A stretch of DNA of 45,351 nucleotides from Bacteroidales bacterium (GTDB lineage: Bacteria; Bacteroidota; Bacteroidia; Bacteroidales; Tenuifilaceae): the NCBI GenBank assembly GCA_025361485.1, contig JANYLA010000125.1, forward strand, positions 1-45,351, given 5' to 3'. Within the stretch, counting starts at the first letter, position 1, and each line of letters begins with the position of its first letter. The translations under genes were made by a program, and so were the position numbers. The notes below the pieces were generated by a model. That model was not told the origin of the DNA. It searched no databases and saw only the letters and a program-made list of their open reading frames with translations. Positions 26,502-35,882 of this stretch are shown here, one piece after another.

Positions 26502-27875
26502 TTAGTAATTAACAGTGCTTTCTATCAAACCTTGATTTAGTATAGTTCTAATTGTACATCCTTTTTCAACTAACTTTGAATCCTTAAGGGTTTTCCCATT
26601 AAAAGTTGTTAGGGAATAACCCATTCTGAAAATGTTAATTGGATTTAATGATTCAATTTTCCCTTCAAGTCTGTCTGTTAGATTTTTATGATTCGCGAAA
26701 AAGTAATTGATTCTATTATCAAATGATTGATTTATCCCTTTTATACTGTTTTTTGAATTTGTAAGTTTCATTAATGAATGTATCTCAAATGATTTAATTG
26801 TTCTTAAAAGGTAATCGTGTTCACTTGCTAAATTACGATTTATTACAAGGGAAAATTTACTTTGTTTACGTTCAAGAATAACCTTTTGATTTGAAGTGCT
26901 TTGAATAATATTCGGTATTAACGACTTTAGTGGTTGCTCAATTTGTTGTTTGTGAGCAGTAAAAACATCTTCTAAGGCAATTACTAATCTTTCTTTAAAT
27001 TCAACGATTATTGTTTCGGCTTCAAAGAATTTATCAATGATGAATTCAGCCACTGCTGTAGGTGTTTTTAGTTTTTTATGCGCAACGAGGTCTACTACAG
27101 ATGTGTCCTTGTCGTGTCCTATGCCTGTTATGATGGGTAATGGGAACTGTGCAACATGTGCTGCCAACCAGTAACTATCAAAGCATGATAGGTCTGCTTG
27201 TGAACCTCCTCCACGAATAATGGCAACTATATCAAAATCATTTTGGCTTTCGTATATCCTGTTAAGGGCATCAATAATCGATTCTTCAGCCCCACTCCCT
27301 TGCATATTGGCAGCAAAAAGGGTGTGCTCAACCTTGTAACCATATTTGTTTGAGAATAGTTGATTAACAAAATCTTGTAAACCTGCAGCGGTAGTAGAGG
27401 ATATAACGGCAACTCTTTTAGGGAGCAAGGGAAATTCAAGGCTTTTGTTCATGTCAAAAACTCCTTCAGCAACGAGTTTTTCTATAGCCTCTCGCCGCTT
27501 TTGCTCAATATCTCCGAGTGTAAAATTTGGTTCAATGTCAGTAATATTCAGCGAGTATCCATGAGCCTCATGAAATACTACCTCGACCAATACCAATACC
27601 TTCATGCCTGCTGATAATGGTCTGCCTGTTGATGTTTCAAAATATGGTTTAAGCATTCTGTAGGTGTAAGCCCAAATAGTTGCTCGGGCTTTTGCCTTTA
27701 AGGTATCATTGATATCTTCTTTTTGGATTAGCTCGAGGTAGCAATGCCCCGAACTATTCTCTTTTGTTTCGCTTATCTCGGCAATAACCCAGTAATGACC
27801 TTTAAAGGCTAGGGCAAACGCCTCTTTTACCTTTTGGTTTAACTCGAAAAGTGTTATTTTTTCAGCAGAAAGCAT
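26502..27875 (-). CDS. xseA: Exodeoxyribonuclease VII large subunit
   Basis: 457 aa, starting at the ATG at 27875. The frame is open to a TTG at 27944, which would overlap the upstream gene's stop. The N-terminal OB fold is visible (ITLFELNQKVKEAF, HYWVIAEISETKENSSGHCYLEL), then the catalytic core with PKRVAVISSTTAAGLQDF, IIRGGGSQADLSCFDSYWLA and PIITGIGHDKDTSVVDLVAHKKLKTPTAVAEF (read as separate motifs), then the long helical stalk and a C-terminal RMGYSLT segment. It is the catalytic subunit for single-strand DNA degradation. xseB is downstream but separated by two kinase genes. The upstream MORN-type gene ends 31 bases before it. Confidence 0.95.
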   Translation of the reverse strand: MLSAEKITLFELNQKVKEAFALAFKGHYWVIAEISETKENSSGHCYLELIQKEDINDTLKAKARATIWAYTYRMLKPYFETSTGRPLSAGMKVLVLVEVVFHEAHGYSLNITDIEPNFTLGDIEQKRREAIEKLVAEGVFDMNKSLEFPLLPKRVAVISSTTAAGLQDFVNQLFSNKYGYKVEHTLFAANMQGSGAEESIIDALNRIYESQNDFDIVAIIRGGGSQADLSCFDSYWLAAHVAQFPLPIITGIGHDKDTSVVDLVAHKKLKTPTAVAEFIIDKFFEAETIIVEFKERLVIALEDVFTAHKQQIEQPLKSLIPNIIQSTSNQKVILERKQSKFSLVINRNLASEHDYLLRTIKSFEIHSLMKLTNSKNSIKGINQSFDNRINYFFANHKNLTDRLEGKIESLNPINIFRMGYSLTTFNGKTLKDSKLVEKGCTIRTILNQGLIESTVNY

Positions 27876-27906
27876 TTGGTTTATTATCAAAGAATGGTTT
27901 ATCGCT

Positions 27907-28725
27907 TTAGTAACCGCCGCCCATTTTCTTAAAGAACTCTTCAACAGAGGGTTCTTGAATTTTTCCAGCGTTGGAAATCATTTGTTGGAGCATTTCGCTC
28001 TCCTTCTCAAGAAATTGGTTGTTGTTCTCTGATAAACCGTTATTGTATTTTATCTCACCAACAAGTTTGCCTTCAATATCGTACATTTTCCATATCCCAT
28101 CTTTAAGGCCATTTTTGTAGTTACCATCAACTCTAATCTTACCATCAAAGTTGTAAACTTTTACTTTGCCATTTTGAACACCCGCTAAAAACTTTGCATA
28201 TGCTTTATATGAGCCATCTTGGTAGTATTGTATTAGGTCACCATTCATTTGCCCATCTTTCCAACTTATGGTTTCGTAAATGGAACCATCGTCATAGTAA
28301 CTTTTATAAATGCCATCCTTTTTGCCTTTGCTGAAAGATTCTTCGTAAACAAGTTTTTGGGTTTGACTAAAGTATTTCCAAACGCTATCCTTTTGATTGT
28401 TGTAAAATGAACCTTCTGCAGCAACTTTGCCGTTTAGGTAGAAGAATTTCACTTTTGATTTAGTTCCGTCCGAATTGTATGATAATAATGCTTTTATTGG
28501 ACCACCTTCATGGTATCGTTTAAAGATACCTCTGGGCTTATCATCCTTAAAAAAGCCTTGGTATGCAACCTTTCCATTAGGATATTGCTTTTTCCAAAAA
28601 CCTTGCTTTAGGTTGTTGTTATCACGTTGATTAAAGATAGTATCGTTTTGAAATGCAATGGACGACTGTGATGTGAAAGCAATCAAAAGCAACAGTAAGA
28701 GTAGGGTGATTTTTATAAGTCTCAT
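27907..28725 (-). CDS. MORN-variant repeat protein (YwqK-type), secreted
   Basis: 272 aa from the ATG at 28725. A signal peptide (MRLIKITLLLLLLLIAF) is followed by eight or nine MORN-2-like repeats of about 20-25 residues with the pattern GxWKxYxxDGKxxxEGxYKNGxKDG (for example KQGFWKKQYPNGKVAYQG, NYKNGLKDGIWKMYD). The C-terminus is helical and ends KKMGGGY. Automated annotation often labels such proteins YwqK-family antitoxins, but nothing here suggests a toxin partner, and export makes an antitoxin role unlikely. It is probably an envelope protein of unknown role. It heads the minus-strand run containing xseA, the kinases and xseB. Confidence 0.8.
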   Translation of the reverse strand: MRLIKITLLLLLLLIAFTSQSSIAFQNDTIFNQRDNNNLKQGFWKKQYPNGKVAYQGFFKDDKPRGIFKRYHEGGPIKALLSYNSDGTKSKVKFFYLNGKVAAEGSFYNNQKDSVWKYFSQTQKLVYEESFSKGKKDGIYKSYYDDGSIYETISWKDGQMNGDLIQYYQDGSYKAYAKFLAGVQNGKVKVYNFDGKIRVDGNYKNGLKDGIWKMYDIEGKLVGEIKYNNGLSENNNQFLEKESEMLQQMISNAGKIQEPSVEEFFKKMGGGY

Positions 28726-28762
28726 ACTTTTTTTTCTCAAAGGTAACGGATTTCAATAAAAA

Positions 28763-28784
28763 AAGCCCTCATTGCTGAGGGCTT
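28763..28784 (-). terminator. Intrinsic terminator of dnaK
   Basis: 8-bp stem AAGCCCTC/GAGGGCTT with a 6-base loop. Read on the minus strand it is followed by TTTTTTATTG. It lies 21 bases downstream of the dnaK stop and isolates dnaK from the MORN-type gene. Confidence 0.88.
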
Positions 28785-28804
28785 ATCATTTATTTAACTA
28801 AAAT

Positions 28805-30712
28805 TTATTTAACTTCCTCAAAATCAACATCGGTGACCTCTTTATCCTTTTCAGTTGGATTTTGAGTCGATGATGTATTTGACGATTGACTATCCTGTGG
28901 ATTAGCACCTTGAGTATTTTTGTAAATCTCTTCAGATGCCGCTTGCCAAACAGCGGTTAACTCCTCGGTTGCTTTTTCAATAGTTGGAATATCTTGACTC
29001 TTATGAGCCTCTTTTAGTCGAACTAAGGCTTCCTCTATTGGAGTTTTTTTATCAGCAGGTATCTTATCGCCAAATTCTTTCAGCTGTTTTTCGGTTTGGA
29101 AAATCAAACTGTCAGCAGCGTTAAGCTTATCGATTCTTTCCTTTTCCACCTTGTCCGATTCTTCATTAGCTTTCGCTTCGTCGCGCATACGCTTAATTTC
29201 GCTATCGGTTAAGCCCGATGATGCCTCAATTCTGATACGGTGCTCTTTTCCAGTTCCTTTATCCTTTGCGGTTACATGTAGAATTCCATTCGCATCGATG
29301 TCGAAGGTTACCTCAACTTGTGGAACACCACGTGGGGCTGGTGGAATACCATCGAGATGGAAACGACCAATTGTTTTGTTATCCTTTGCCATTGGACGTT
29401 CGCCCTGTAGGATGTGAATTTCAACCGATGGTTGATTATCCGATGCAGTAGTGAATGTCTCCGATTTACGTGTAGGTATTGTTGTATTCGATTCAATTAA
29501 ACGGGTAAATACGCTGCCCATAGTTTCAATCCCAAGTGATAGTGGCGTAACATCAAGTAAAAGAACATCTTTTACTTCACCAGTTAAAACACCACCCTGA
29601 ATTGCAGCACCAACAGCAACAACCTCATCTGGGTTAACGCTCTTATTGGGAACTCTTCCGAAAATTTTTTCAACTAATGCCTGAATAGCAGGAATTCGTG
29701 TAGAACCTCCAACTAAAATTACTTCATGAATATCGGATATTTGTAATCCTGCATCGCTAATTGCTTTGCGGCAAGGTTCAACGGTACGTTGAATCAATTT
29801 ATCGCAAAGTTTTTCGAATTGTGCGCGGGTTAAAGTTCTAACCAAGTGCTTAGGTATGCCGTTAACTGGCATGATGTATGGAAGATTAATCTCTGTAGAT
29901 GTTGAACTTGAAAGTTCAATTTTAGCCTTTTCAGCTGCTTCTTTTAATCGCTGTAAAGCCATTGGATCAAGTCTTAAATCAAGACCTTCGTCTTTTTTGA
30001 ACTCATCAGCCAACCAATCCACTAAAACGTGGTCGAAATCATCGCCTCCTAGGTGTGTATCGCCATTAGTAGATTTTACTTCAAATACTCCATCGCCTAA
30101 TTCAAGAATTGAAATATCAAAGGTTCCGCCACCAAGATCAAAAACAGCAATCTTGTGATCTGATGATTTTTTGTCAAGCCCATAAGCCAAAGCCGCAGCA
30201 GTTGGTTCGTTGATAATACGACGAACGATTAAACCTGCAATTTCTCCTGCTTCTTTTGTTGCTTGGCGTTGAGAATCGCTAAAGTAAGCGGGAACTGTAA
30301 TAACAGCTTCGGTAACCTCTTGTCCAAGATAATCTTCAGCAGTTTTTTTCATTTTCTGAAGAACCATTGCAGAAATCTCTTGAGGAGAATACTTACGATC
30401 GTCAATTACAACGCGAGGCGTATTGTTTTCGCCCTTAACCACTTGATATGAAACTCGTTTAATTTCCATAGTAACCTTATCGTAGGTTTCACCCATGAAT
30501 CGTTTAATCGAGAATACCGTTTTCTTTGGATTTGTGATCGCTTGACGTTTTGCAGGATCACCTACTTTGCGTTCACCATTTTCAACAAATGCTACTACTG
30601 AGGGGGTTGTACGTTTTCCTTCGCTATTTGCAATTACTACGGGTTCATTACCCTCCATTACTGATACGCATGAATTTGTTGTTCCTAAATCGATTCCAAT
30701 TATCTTGCCCAT
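28805..30712 (-). CDS. dnaK: Chaperone protein DnaK (Hsp70)
   Basis: 635 aa, normal length. [18 protein letters not shown] opens the ATPase domain, with [14 protein letters not shown] and [14 protein letters not shown] as the Hsp70 signatures. The substrate-binding domain contains [13 protein letters not shown] and the lid ends with an acidic tail DVDFEEVK. It folds and refolds cytosolic proteins with DnaJ and GrpE, neither of which is adjacent. It is monocistronic: its own terminator follows, and a 327-base intergenic region lies upstream, divergent from panB. No CIRCE-type inverted repeat was spotted upstream. Confidence 0.99.
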   Translation of the reverse strand: MGKIIGIDLGTTNSCVSVMEGNEPVVIANSEGKRTTPSVVAFVENGERKVGDPAKRQAITNPKKTVFSIKRFMGETYDKVTMEIKRVSYQVVKGENNTPRVVIDDRKYSPQEISAMVLQKMKKTAEDYLGQEVTEAVITVPAYFSDSQRQATKEAGEIAGLIVRRIINEPTAAALAYGLDKKSSDHKIAVFDLGGGTFDISILELGDGVFEVKSTNGDTHLGGDDFDHVLVDWLADEFKKDEGLDLRLDPMALQRLKEAAEKAKIELSSSTSTEINLPYIMPVNGIPKHLVRTLTRAQFEKLCDKLIQRTVEPCRKAISDAGLQISDIHEVILVGGSTRIPAIQALVEKIFGRVPNKSVNPDEVVAVGAAIQGGVLTGEVKDVLLLDVTPLSLGIETMGSVFTRLIESNTTIPTRKSETFTTASDNQPSVEIHILQGERPMAKDNKTIGRFHLDGIPPAPRGVPQVEVTFDIDANGILHVTAKDKGTGKEHRIRIEASSGLTDSEIKRMRDEAKANEESDKVEKERIDKLNAADSLIFQTEKQLKEFGDKIPADKKTPIEEALVRLKEAHKSQDIPTIEKATEELTAVWQAASEEIYKNTQGANPQDSQSSNTSSTQNPTEKDKEVTDVDFEEVK

Positions 30713-31039
30713 TTCTATTGAGTTTTATGTTTTTCAAATTGATTGCTGACAGGTATCTTCAATCACTATGCCAACACTAATTGCCTCCGTTTTTAAGAAA
30801 TTGTGGCAGGTTTTCAATAAGGAGTGAGCAAATTATGGCAGTTTTATAATTTTATTTTAAATAATTACTGGTATGAAAGAATGTAATTACTTAGAAAAAA
30901 TCAATTCGCTGCCAATTCGTCATACATAACTGTGTTTTGCAAAGAATGTCAATATAAAGATTACCTTGGTTTGGGGGTAAATTGAATAAATACTTTAAAT
31001 TTGAAGTCTTGAATACGCACTTAATTAATACATACTGCA
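30713..31039. other. Divergent intergenic region dnaK/panB
   Basis: 327 bases without a credible ORF. The right end holds the panB promoter candidate (30996-31003). For dnaK, a near-match ATAATTTG reads on the minus strand at 30836-30829, but its spacing within TAnnTTTG is one base short. No CIRCE (TTAGCACTC-N9-GAGTGCTAA) repeat is seen, so heat-shock control by HrcA is not supported here. Confidence 0.5.
30996..31003 (+). promoter_or_regulatory. Bacteroidota promoter of panB
   Basis: TAAATTTG matches the -7 TAnnTTTG. A TTTG at 30970-30973 sits 22 bases upstream and may be the -33 element. The panB ATG is 36 bases downstream. Confidence 0.5.
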
Positions 31040-31855
31040 ATGTCAATCGAGAGTAAGTCCCGTGTAATTACTACACATGTGTTAGGTGAAATGAAACTTA
31101 GAGGAGAGAAAATTGCTATGCTAACTGCATATGATTTCTCAATGGCTCGAATACTCGATGCTGCTGGAATAGATGTTATATTAGTTGGCGATTCAGCATC
31201 AAATGTAATGGCAGGTTACGAGTCAACACTGCCAATTACTTTAGATCATATGATTTACCATGCATCATCTGTTGTTCGTGCTATAAAAAGGGCATTGGTT
31301 GTTGTTGATATGCCATTTGGCACTTATCAAGGTAACTCAAAATTGGCCTTGAACTCAGCTATTAGAATCATGAAAGAGAGTGGTGCTGATGCTGTAAAAC
31401 TTGAGGGAGGACGAGAAATTGTTGAATCTGTTAGAAGAATTCTTTCAGCAGGGATACCTGTTATGGGACATCTCGGGCTTACACCTCAATCCATTCATAA
31501 ATTTGGTACTTATGTAGTTCGTGCAAAAGACGAGGATGAAGCTGATAAACTGATTGAAGATGCCCAAATATTGCAAGAAACGGGCTGCTTTGCCATTGTT
31601 TTGGAAAAAATTCCTGCAAAGTTAGGAACTAAGGTTTCTCGCGATTTGAAAATCCCTATCATTGGAATTGGAGCTGGAAACGGAGTAGACGGTCAAGTGC
31701 TTGTAACTCATGATATGCTTGGTATTACGCAGGAGTTTTCTCCAAGATTTTTGCGACGCTATCATAATCTATACGATGAAATGCATGGAGCATTTAAAGC
31801 ATATATTAACGACGTGAAGAGCCTCGATTTCCCTAATGAAAAAGAACAATATTAG
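31040..31855 (+). CDS. panB: 3-methyl-2-oxobutanoate hydroxymethyltransferase
   Basis: First committed step of pantothenate (CoA) synthesis: transfers a hydroxymethyl group from methylene-THF to alpha-ketoisovalerate. The 271-aa TIM barrel shows [33 protein letters not shown] (metal-binding Asp), [19 protein letters not shown] and [12 protein letters not shown], ending with the usual [14 protein letters not shown] motif. The length is normal. The RluA-type gene starts 12 bases after its stop and the cyclase gene soon after, suggesting a three-gene transcript. panC and panD are not nearby. Confidence 0.97.
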   Translation: MSIESKSRVITTHVLGEMKLRGEKIAMLTAYDFSMARILDAAGIDVILVGDSASNVMAGYESTLPITLDHMIYHASSVVRAIKRALVVVDMPFGTYQGNSKLALNSAIRIMKESGADAVKLEGGREIVESVRRILSAGIPVMGHLGLTPQSIHKFGTYVVRAKDEDEADKLIEDAQILQETGCFAIVLEKIPAKLGTKVSRDLKIPIIGIGAGNGVDGQVLVTHDMLGITQEFSPRFLRRYHNLYDEMHGAFKAYINDVKSLDFPNEKEQY

Positions 31856-31867
31856 TAATATCTCTCT

Positions 31868-32554
31868 ATGACCTTTACTTCCGAACGCATTCTGTTTGAG
31901 GATAATCACCTTATTGCAGTTTACAAAACAAATCACGATATCGTTCAAAGCGATAAAACAGGTGATGAGCCTTTAATTGAGCAGATTAGAACATTCATAA
32001 AGAAAAGGGATAAGAAGCCCGGTAATGTTTTTCTCGAGGTTATTCATCGTATCGACCGACCTGTAAGCGGAGTAGTTCTTTTTGCGAAAACTAGCAAAGT
32101 GCTACCGCGAATGAATAAACTTTTTCACGATGGTTTAGTAACAAAGATTTACTGGGCTGTTGTAAAAAATATGCCACCTAAAGAGAGCGATACTTTAATA
32201 CACTTTCTCCTTAGGAACAGCAAGCAGAACAAATCATACGTTTACGATACACCAAAACCTGACTCAAAAGAGGCGAAGTTAAACTATAGAATAGTTGGGA
32301 GGACTACTACTTACTTCCTTTTAGAAATAGAACTAATCACCGGTAGGCATCATCAGATTAGGAGTCAGCTAACAAAAATTGGATGCCCAATAAAAGGGGA
32401 TTTAAAGTATGGCTTTCCTCGTTCAAACCCTGATGGTGGTATTCATCTACATTCTAGAAAGGTTGGCTTTATTCATCCTGTGACATCTGAGGCCATTGAG
32501 ATTATTGCCCCAACCCCCGAGGATTTACTTTGGAATGAATTTTTATATATTTGA
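31868..32554 (+). CDS. RluA-family pseudouridine synthase
   Basis: 228 aa. The catalytic motif is VIHRIDRPVSGVVLFAKTSK with the nucleophilic Asp in HRIDR at about residue 61. GRHHQIRSQLTKIGCPIKGD is the second conserved motif of the family. There is no N-terminal S4 domain, so it is the short RluA-like form as in RluA, TruC and many Bacteroidota members. It isomerises uridine in rRNA or tRNA; the target position cannot be told from sequence. It lies between panB and the adenylate cyclase on one strand. Confidence 0.9.
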   Translation: MTFTSERILFEDNHLIAVYKTNHDIVQSDKTGDEPLIEQIRTFIKKRDKKPGNVFLEVIHRIDRPVSGVVLFAKTSKVLPRMNKLFHDGLVTKIYWAVVKNMPPKESDTLIHFLLRNSKQNKSYVYDTPKPDSKEAKLNYRIVGRTTTYFLLEIELITGRHHQIRSQLTKIGCPIKGDLKYGFPRSNPDGGIHLHSRKVGFIHPVTSEAIEIIAPTPEDLLWNEFLYI

Positions 32555-32578
32555 CATGTTATTTTTTAAATCTTTATA

Positions 32579-34183
32579 ATGGGTTATAAGGTTTTAATAA
32601 TTAGTGATGCCCCTAAACTGATTCTTGAAATTGAAAAGTTATTCGATTCCACTGATGACTTCTTAATTTTAGGAATTAATAATACATCATCTAATTTTTA
32701 TGTTATCAATGACTTTTCGCCTGATATTATTCTATTTGACGCTCGTAAAATTGATGAATCATCAATTGAACAGATTACTGATTTAAAGGTTGATGGCATT
32801 TCCTCGGAAATACCTTTAATGGCTATAACAAATACAACTGAAAAGGAAAATACTATCACTCTGTTTCATGCTGGTGTTGAGGATTTTATTAATTATCCTT
32901 TTGCGAAAAGAGAGTTAATTCAAAGGGTAAGTATAGGTATACAACGGGGTCATATTCTCGAGAAATTAAAAAAACAGGCAGCGCAATTTGGTGATGTCTC
33001 ATTAGCTGCTAATAGTGCTGGGAATTCTATTATGATTATTGATAATTCCGGTGCAATTATTTGGGTTAATGGTGGTTTTGAGCGTTTGTATGAATGCAAA
33101 TTAAATGAGTTTACGAGCATTTTTGGAAAAAATCTTTTCGACCCGAGTATAAAGAAAACTACTTACGATGCGATGATGCGTTGTCGCCAATCCGAAGATT
33201 ATGTTGTTTACGATAACGTATGGGAAACCCCGTCGGGAAGAGTTAAGAGTATACAATCTACATTAACTCCAATCTTTGATGATTCTGGAAAATTTAGCAA
33301 GATTGTAGTAATGGAGTCCGATATCTCGGATTTGATCGAAACGGAGAAGGCACTTGAAGAAAAACACGACCACCTTTTAACATTAACGGAGCATTTAGAG
33401 GAAGCCAATAACCTACTTGATGAGCAACGTAATGAAATAGAGGCTCAGAAGGAAGCTGTTGAGATTGAAAAGGGAAAATCCGAAGAGATTTTAAAGAATA
33501 TTCTGCCATGGGAGGTTGCTCGGTCGCTTCAGAAGAAGGGGGTTTACAAACCCAAGAAATTCAAAGAGGTAACTATTCTTTTTGCTGATTTTGTTGATTT
33601 TTCAAAAATATCTGCAACGTATGAAGATGCTGAGGCTTTACTTAACGTATTAAGCTGTTATTTTGAGGCTTTTGATGAGATTACTTCTACGCGATTTATT
33701 GAAAAAATAAAGACAATCGGTGATTGCTATATGTGTGCAGGTGGTCTACCTCGTGCAAATCGAAGTCATCCGTTCGATATACTATTGGCTGCACTTGAGA
33801 TGCAGAAATTTGTGAAGAATATAGCGATTGCTGATGAAAGGGATGGAAATAAAGTCTGGCGATTAAGGATAGGAATTCATACTGGAAGTGTTATTGCAGG
33901 TGTAATAGGTAAATGGAAGTTTGCTTACGATATTTGGGGAGGAGATGTAAACATTGCAAGTAGGCTTGAATCGTCGGGAGAGGCCGGTGCAATAAACATT
34001 TCAGAATCTACTTATCAAATTATTAAAGATTATTTTAAATGCACATTTAGGGGTAAAATTGCAGCAAAAAATATTGGCGAAATAAATATGTATTTTGTTG
34101 AAAGAATTTTACCTGAGTACTCCGAAGATGAAGAGGGTTTTACTCCAAATGCAGCATTCCGTAAAATTGTAGGTTCGTTCTAG
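32579..34183 (+). CDS. REC-like/PAS/class III adenylate cyclase
   Basis: 534 aa, cytosolic. Residues 1-120 are a receiver-like domain that keeps the phospho-acceptor-type Asp (PDIILFDAR) but reads NYPF instead of KPF, so the conserved Lys is lost. A PAS domain (about 140-255) and a coiled coil with ILPWEVARSL lead into the cyclase domain (about 320-505). Metal-binding D337 (FADFVDFS) and D382 (TIGDCY), transition-state N458 and R462 (DVNIASRLE), and the adenine-selecting pair K378 (EKIKT) and D451 (YDIWGGD) are all present. An active, ATP-specific (cAMP-making) enzyme is therefore predicted, with PAS-mediated control. No cNMP-type protein other than the aspartase at 19164 is in the window. 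It ends 6 bases from the convergent cdd. Confidence 0.9.
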   Translation: MGYKVLIISDAPKLILEIEKLFDSTDDFLILGINNTSSNFYVINDFSPDIILFDARKIDESSIEQITDLKVDGISSEIPLMAITNTTEKENTITLFHAGVEDFINYPFAKRELIQRVSIGIQRGHILEKLKKQAAQFGDVSLAANSAGNSIMIIDNSGAIIWVNGGFERLYECKLNEFTSIFGKNLFDPSIKKTTYDAMMRCRQSEDYVVYDNVWETPSGRVKSIQSTLTPIFDDSGKFSKIVVMESDISDLIETEKALEEKHDHLLTLTEHLEEANNLLDEQRNEIEAQKEAVEIEKGKSEEILKNILPWEVARSLQKKGVYKPKKFKEVTILFADFVDFSKISATYEDAEALLNVLSCYFEAFDEITSTRFIEKIKTIGDCYMCAGGLPRANRSHPFDILLAALEMQKFVKNIAIADERDGNKVWRLRIGIHTGSVIAGVIGKWKFAYDIWGGDVNIASRLESSGEAGAINISESTYQIIKDYFKCTFRGKIAAKNIGEINMYFVERILPEYSEDEEGFTPNAAFRKIVGSF

Positions 34184-34189
34184 TTAAAA

Positions 34190-34684
34190 TCACTGATTTA
34201 CAGCATTATTAACGCTCGAGAAGTTGAATGGAAGCAGATGAGTAACATCTTCAACCACATAAATTCTATCTTTTCCAACCAGAATCACCCTCATGGGTTC
34301 ATTTCCAATATTTCTTGACTCTATCATTACCTGTCTGCACGCACCGCAAGGTGGAATAGGCTCACTTGGTACTTGATCATTAAAACTTGCCGTTATCGCA
34401 ATTGCTTTAATCGGAATACTTGGAAATTTCACCCCTGCATAGAAAAGAGCGACCCTTTCGGCACATAATCCCGATGGATAAGCTCCATTTTCTTGATTGC
34501 TCCCTTGTATCATTTCTTCATTCGCAAGAAGAACCGCTGCGCCAACTTTGAATTTTGAATAGGGAGAATAACTCGATTTTTGTGCTTCAATTGCATTGTC
34601 AATCAGTTGAATATCCTCTGTAGAGAGATCTTCTTTGTTTGTGTATTCAGTGAATCTAAATCCAGACTCTTTGATTATTTTCAT
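34190..34684 (-). CDS. cdd: Cytidine deaminase
   Basis: 164 aa, the zinc-dependent homotetrameric type for pyrimidine salvage (cytidine to uridine). The zinc motif is complete: CAER (Cys plus catalytic Glu) in YPSGLCAERVALF and PCGACRQ with the other two Cys. SPYSKFKVGAAVL and the N-E substrate loop (NQENGAYPSG) are typical. The N-terminus is about 25 residues longer than the compact enzymes. A Shine-Dalgarno-like AAAGGAGAT precedes the start on the minus strand. It is convergent with the cyclase gene. Confidence 0.96.
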   Translation of the reverse strand: MKIIKESGFRFTEYTNKEDLSTEDIQLIDNAIEAQKSSYSPYSKFKVGAAVLLANEEMIQGSNQENGAYPSGLCAERVALFYAGVKFPSIPIKAIAITASFNDQVPSEPIPPCGACRQVMIESRNIGNEPMRVILVGKDRIYVVEDVTHLLPFNFSSVNNAVNQ

Positions 34685-34802
34685 TGATCAGAATCTCCTT
34701 TGAATAGTTATTAACATCACCAAAGGTATAAAATACTTGGATTAATTGGGTTGATTCCTGCAAAAGTTAGTTGAATAAGCTACTGAGAACGTTACATTTT
34801 AA

Positions 34803-34810
34803 TACTTTTG
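34803..34810 (+). promoter_or_regulatory. Bacteroidota -7 promoter element
   Basis: TACTTTTG, 18 bases before the ATG at 34829. It overlaps the upstream TTG of the open frame at 34808, which argues against that TTG as a start. Confidence 0.6.
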
Positions 34811-34828
34811 TACGATAAAACTAAAACA

Positions 34829-35773
34829 ATGAGGCTTTATAGTTATTTTTTTCTTCTAGCATTTTTTCCCCTAGCGATTTTTGCTCAAAATAAGCAAACT
34901 CGTGAAGAGTATATAAACAAGTATAAGGATGCAGCGATTTACCAGATGAAAACGCAGGGTGTTCCTGCAAGCATTATTCTTGCTCAAGGACTATTGGAGA
35001 GCGATAATGGGAATAGCTATTTAGCTATCAGGGCGAATAATCACTTTGGGATTAAATGCCATAAAACATGGACTGGGCCAACCGTTCATCAGGATGATGA
35101 TGCGAAAAATGAATGTTTCAGAAAGTATTCGAACCCCGAAAAATCTTACAAAGATCATTCTGACTTTTTAAGAGGTGCTCGTCGATATTCAATCCTATTT
35201 GATCTTGATCCAACCGATTATAAAGGATGGGCGCATGGTCTTAAAAAGGCAGGTTATGCAACCAACCCCAACTATGCAGAGATGTTAATCAAGATAATTG
35301 AAGAGAATAGCCTTTATGTCTATGATAAAGGAATTTCGGTTGAGGTTCAGTCACCCACAAAAGGTCTAGGCGATTTGGTTGATATCGATAAGTTTGTAAT
35401 CGATTTGAATAAGCATCGTAAGGTATACACTCGCAATAGAATAAAGTATATTAATGTTAAGAAAGGCGATAGCTATGCAAGTTTAACTAAGGAATTGGAA
35501 TTGTTACCATGGCAATTGGCTAGCTATAATGAGATAAGCAAGGAAACTCAGTTAAAAGAAGGACAGGAACTTTACATTCAACCAAAGCGAACAAAGGCCG
35601 AGGTTAATCATTCGGTTCATGTTGTTGAAAAGGGTGAAACGATGTACTCCATTTCGCAGATGTATGGTATTAAACTGAAAAGTTTGTACCGTAAAAATAG
35701 AATGAAGATAGGCGAAGAGTTAGAGGTGGGGCAGGTTATTCAGCTAAGAAAGCGTAAGGCGAAGGATAGTTAA
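34829..35773 (+). CDS. Glucosaminidase (GH73) with two LysM domains
   Basis: 314 aa from the ATG at 34829, giving the signal peptide MRLYSYFFLLAFFPLAIFAQ. Residues about 30-165 are the N-acetylglucosaminidase domain: IYQMKTQGVPASIILAQG, then LLESDNGNS with the catalytic Glu, NNHFGIKCH, and a Y-x-x-x-L region AGYATNPNYA. Two LysM modules follow, one weak (NVKKGDSYASLTKELEL, about 205-250) and one strong (HVVEKGETMYSISQMYGIK, about 265-310). It hydrolyses peptidoglycan glycan strands in the periplasm, for cell separation or wall turnover. It is exported and monocistronic. Confidence 0.92.
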   Translation: MRLYSYFFLLAFFPLAIFAQNKQTREEYINKYKDAAIYQMKTQGVPASIILAQGLLESDNGNSYLAIRANNHFGIKCHKTWTGPTVHQDDDAKNECFRKYSNPEKSYKDHSDFLRGARRYSILFDLDPTDYKGWAHGLKKAGYATNPNYAEMLIKIIEENSLYVYDKGISVEVQSPTKGLGDLVDIDKFVIDLNKHRKVYTRNRIKYINVKKGDSYASLTKELELLPWQLASYNEISKETQLKEGQELYIQPKRTKAEVNHSVHVVEKGETMYSISQMYGIKLKSLYRKNRMKIGEELEVGQVIQLRKRKAKDS

Positions 35774-35774
35774 T

Positions 35775-35838
35775 AAGTGACAAGTGAAAAGAAGCGAGTG
35801 AGAGATGAGAAGTGAGAAGCTCGCAAGCTGACAAGTAT
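35775..35838. repeat. Degenerate AAGTGA/GACAAGT repeats
   Basis: Several loosely repeated units (AAGTGACAAGTGAAAAG, GAGTGAGAGATGAGAAGTGAGAAG, GCTGACAAGT) fill the gap after the glucosaminidase gene. They resemble the run at 4304-4390. Confidence 0.4.
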
Positions 35839-35882
35839 AGAGGTTTAGTTTGTCTGATGTCTAGCAGCTGAAGGCTACCTTG

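Noticed and set aside
27907-28725. Toxin-antitoxin pair based on the YwqK-type label of MORN proteins
   Set aside because: The protein has a signal peptide and no adjacent small toxin gene; its neighbours are xseA and dnaK.
29151-30451. Several plus-strand ORFs opposite dnaK
   Set aside because: They lie antisense to a highly conserved gene with strong codon periodicity and show no recognisable protein features.
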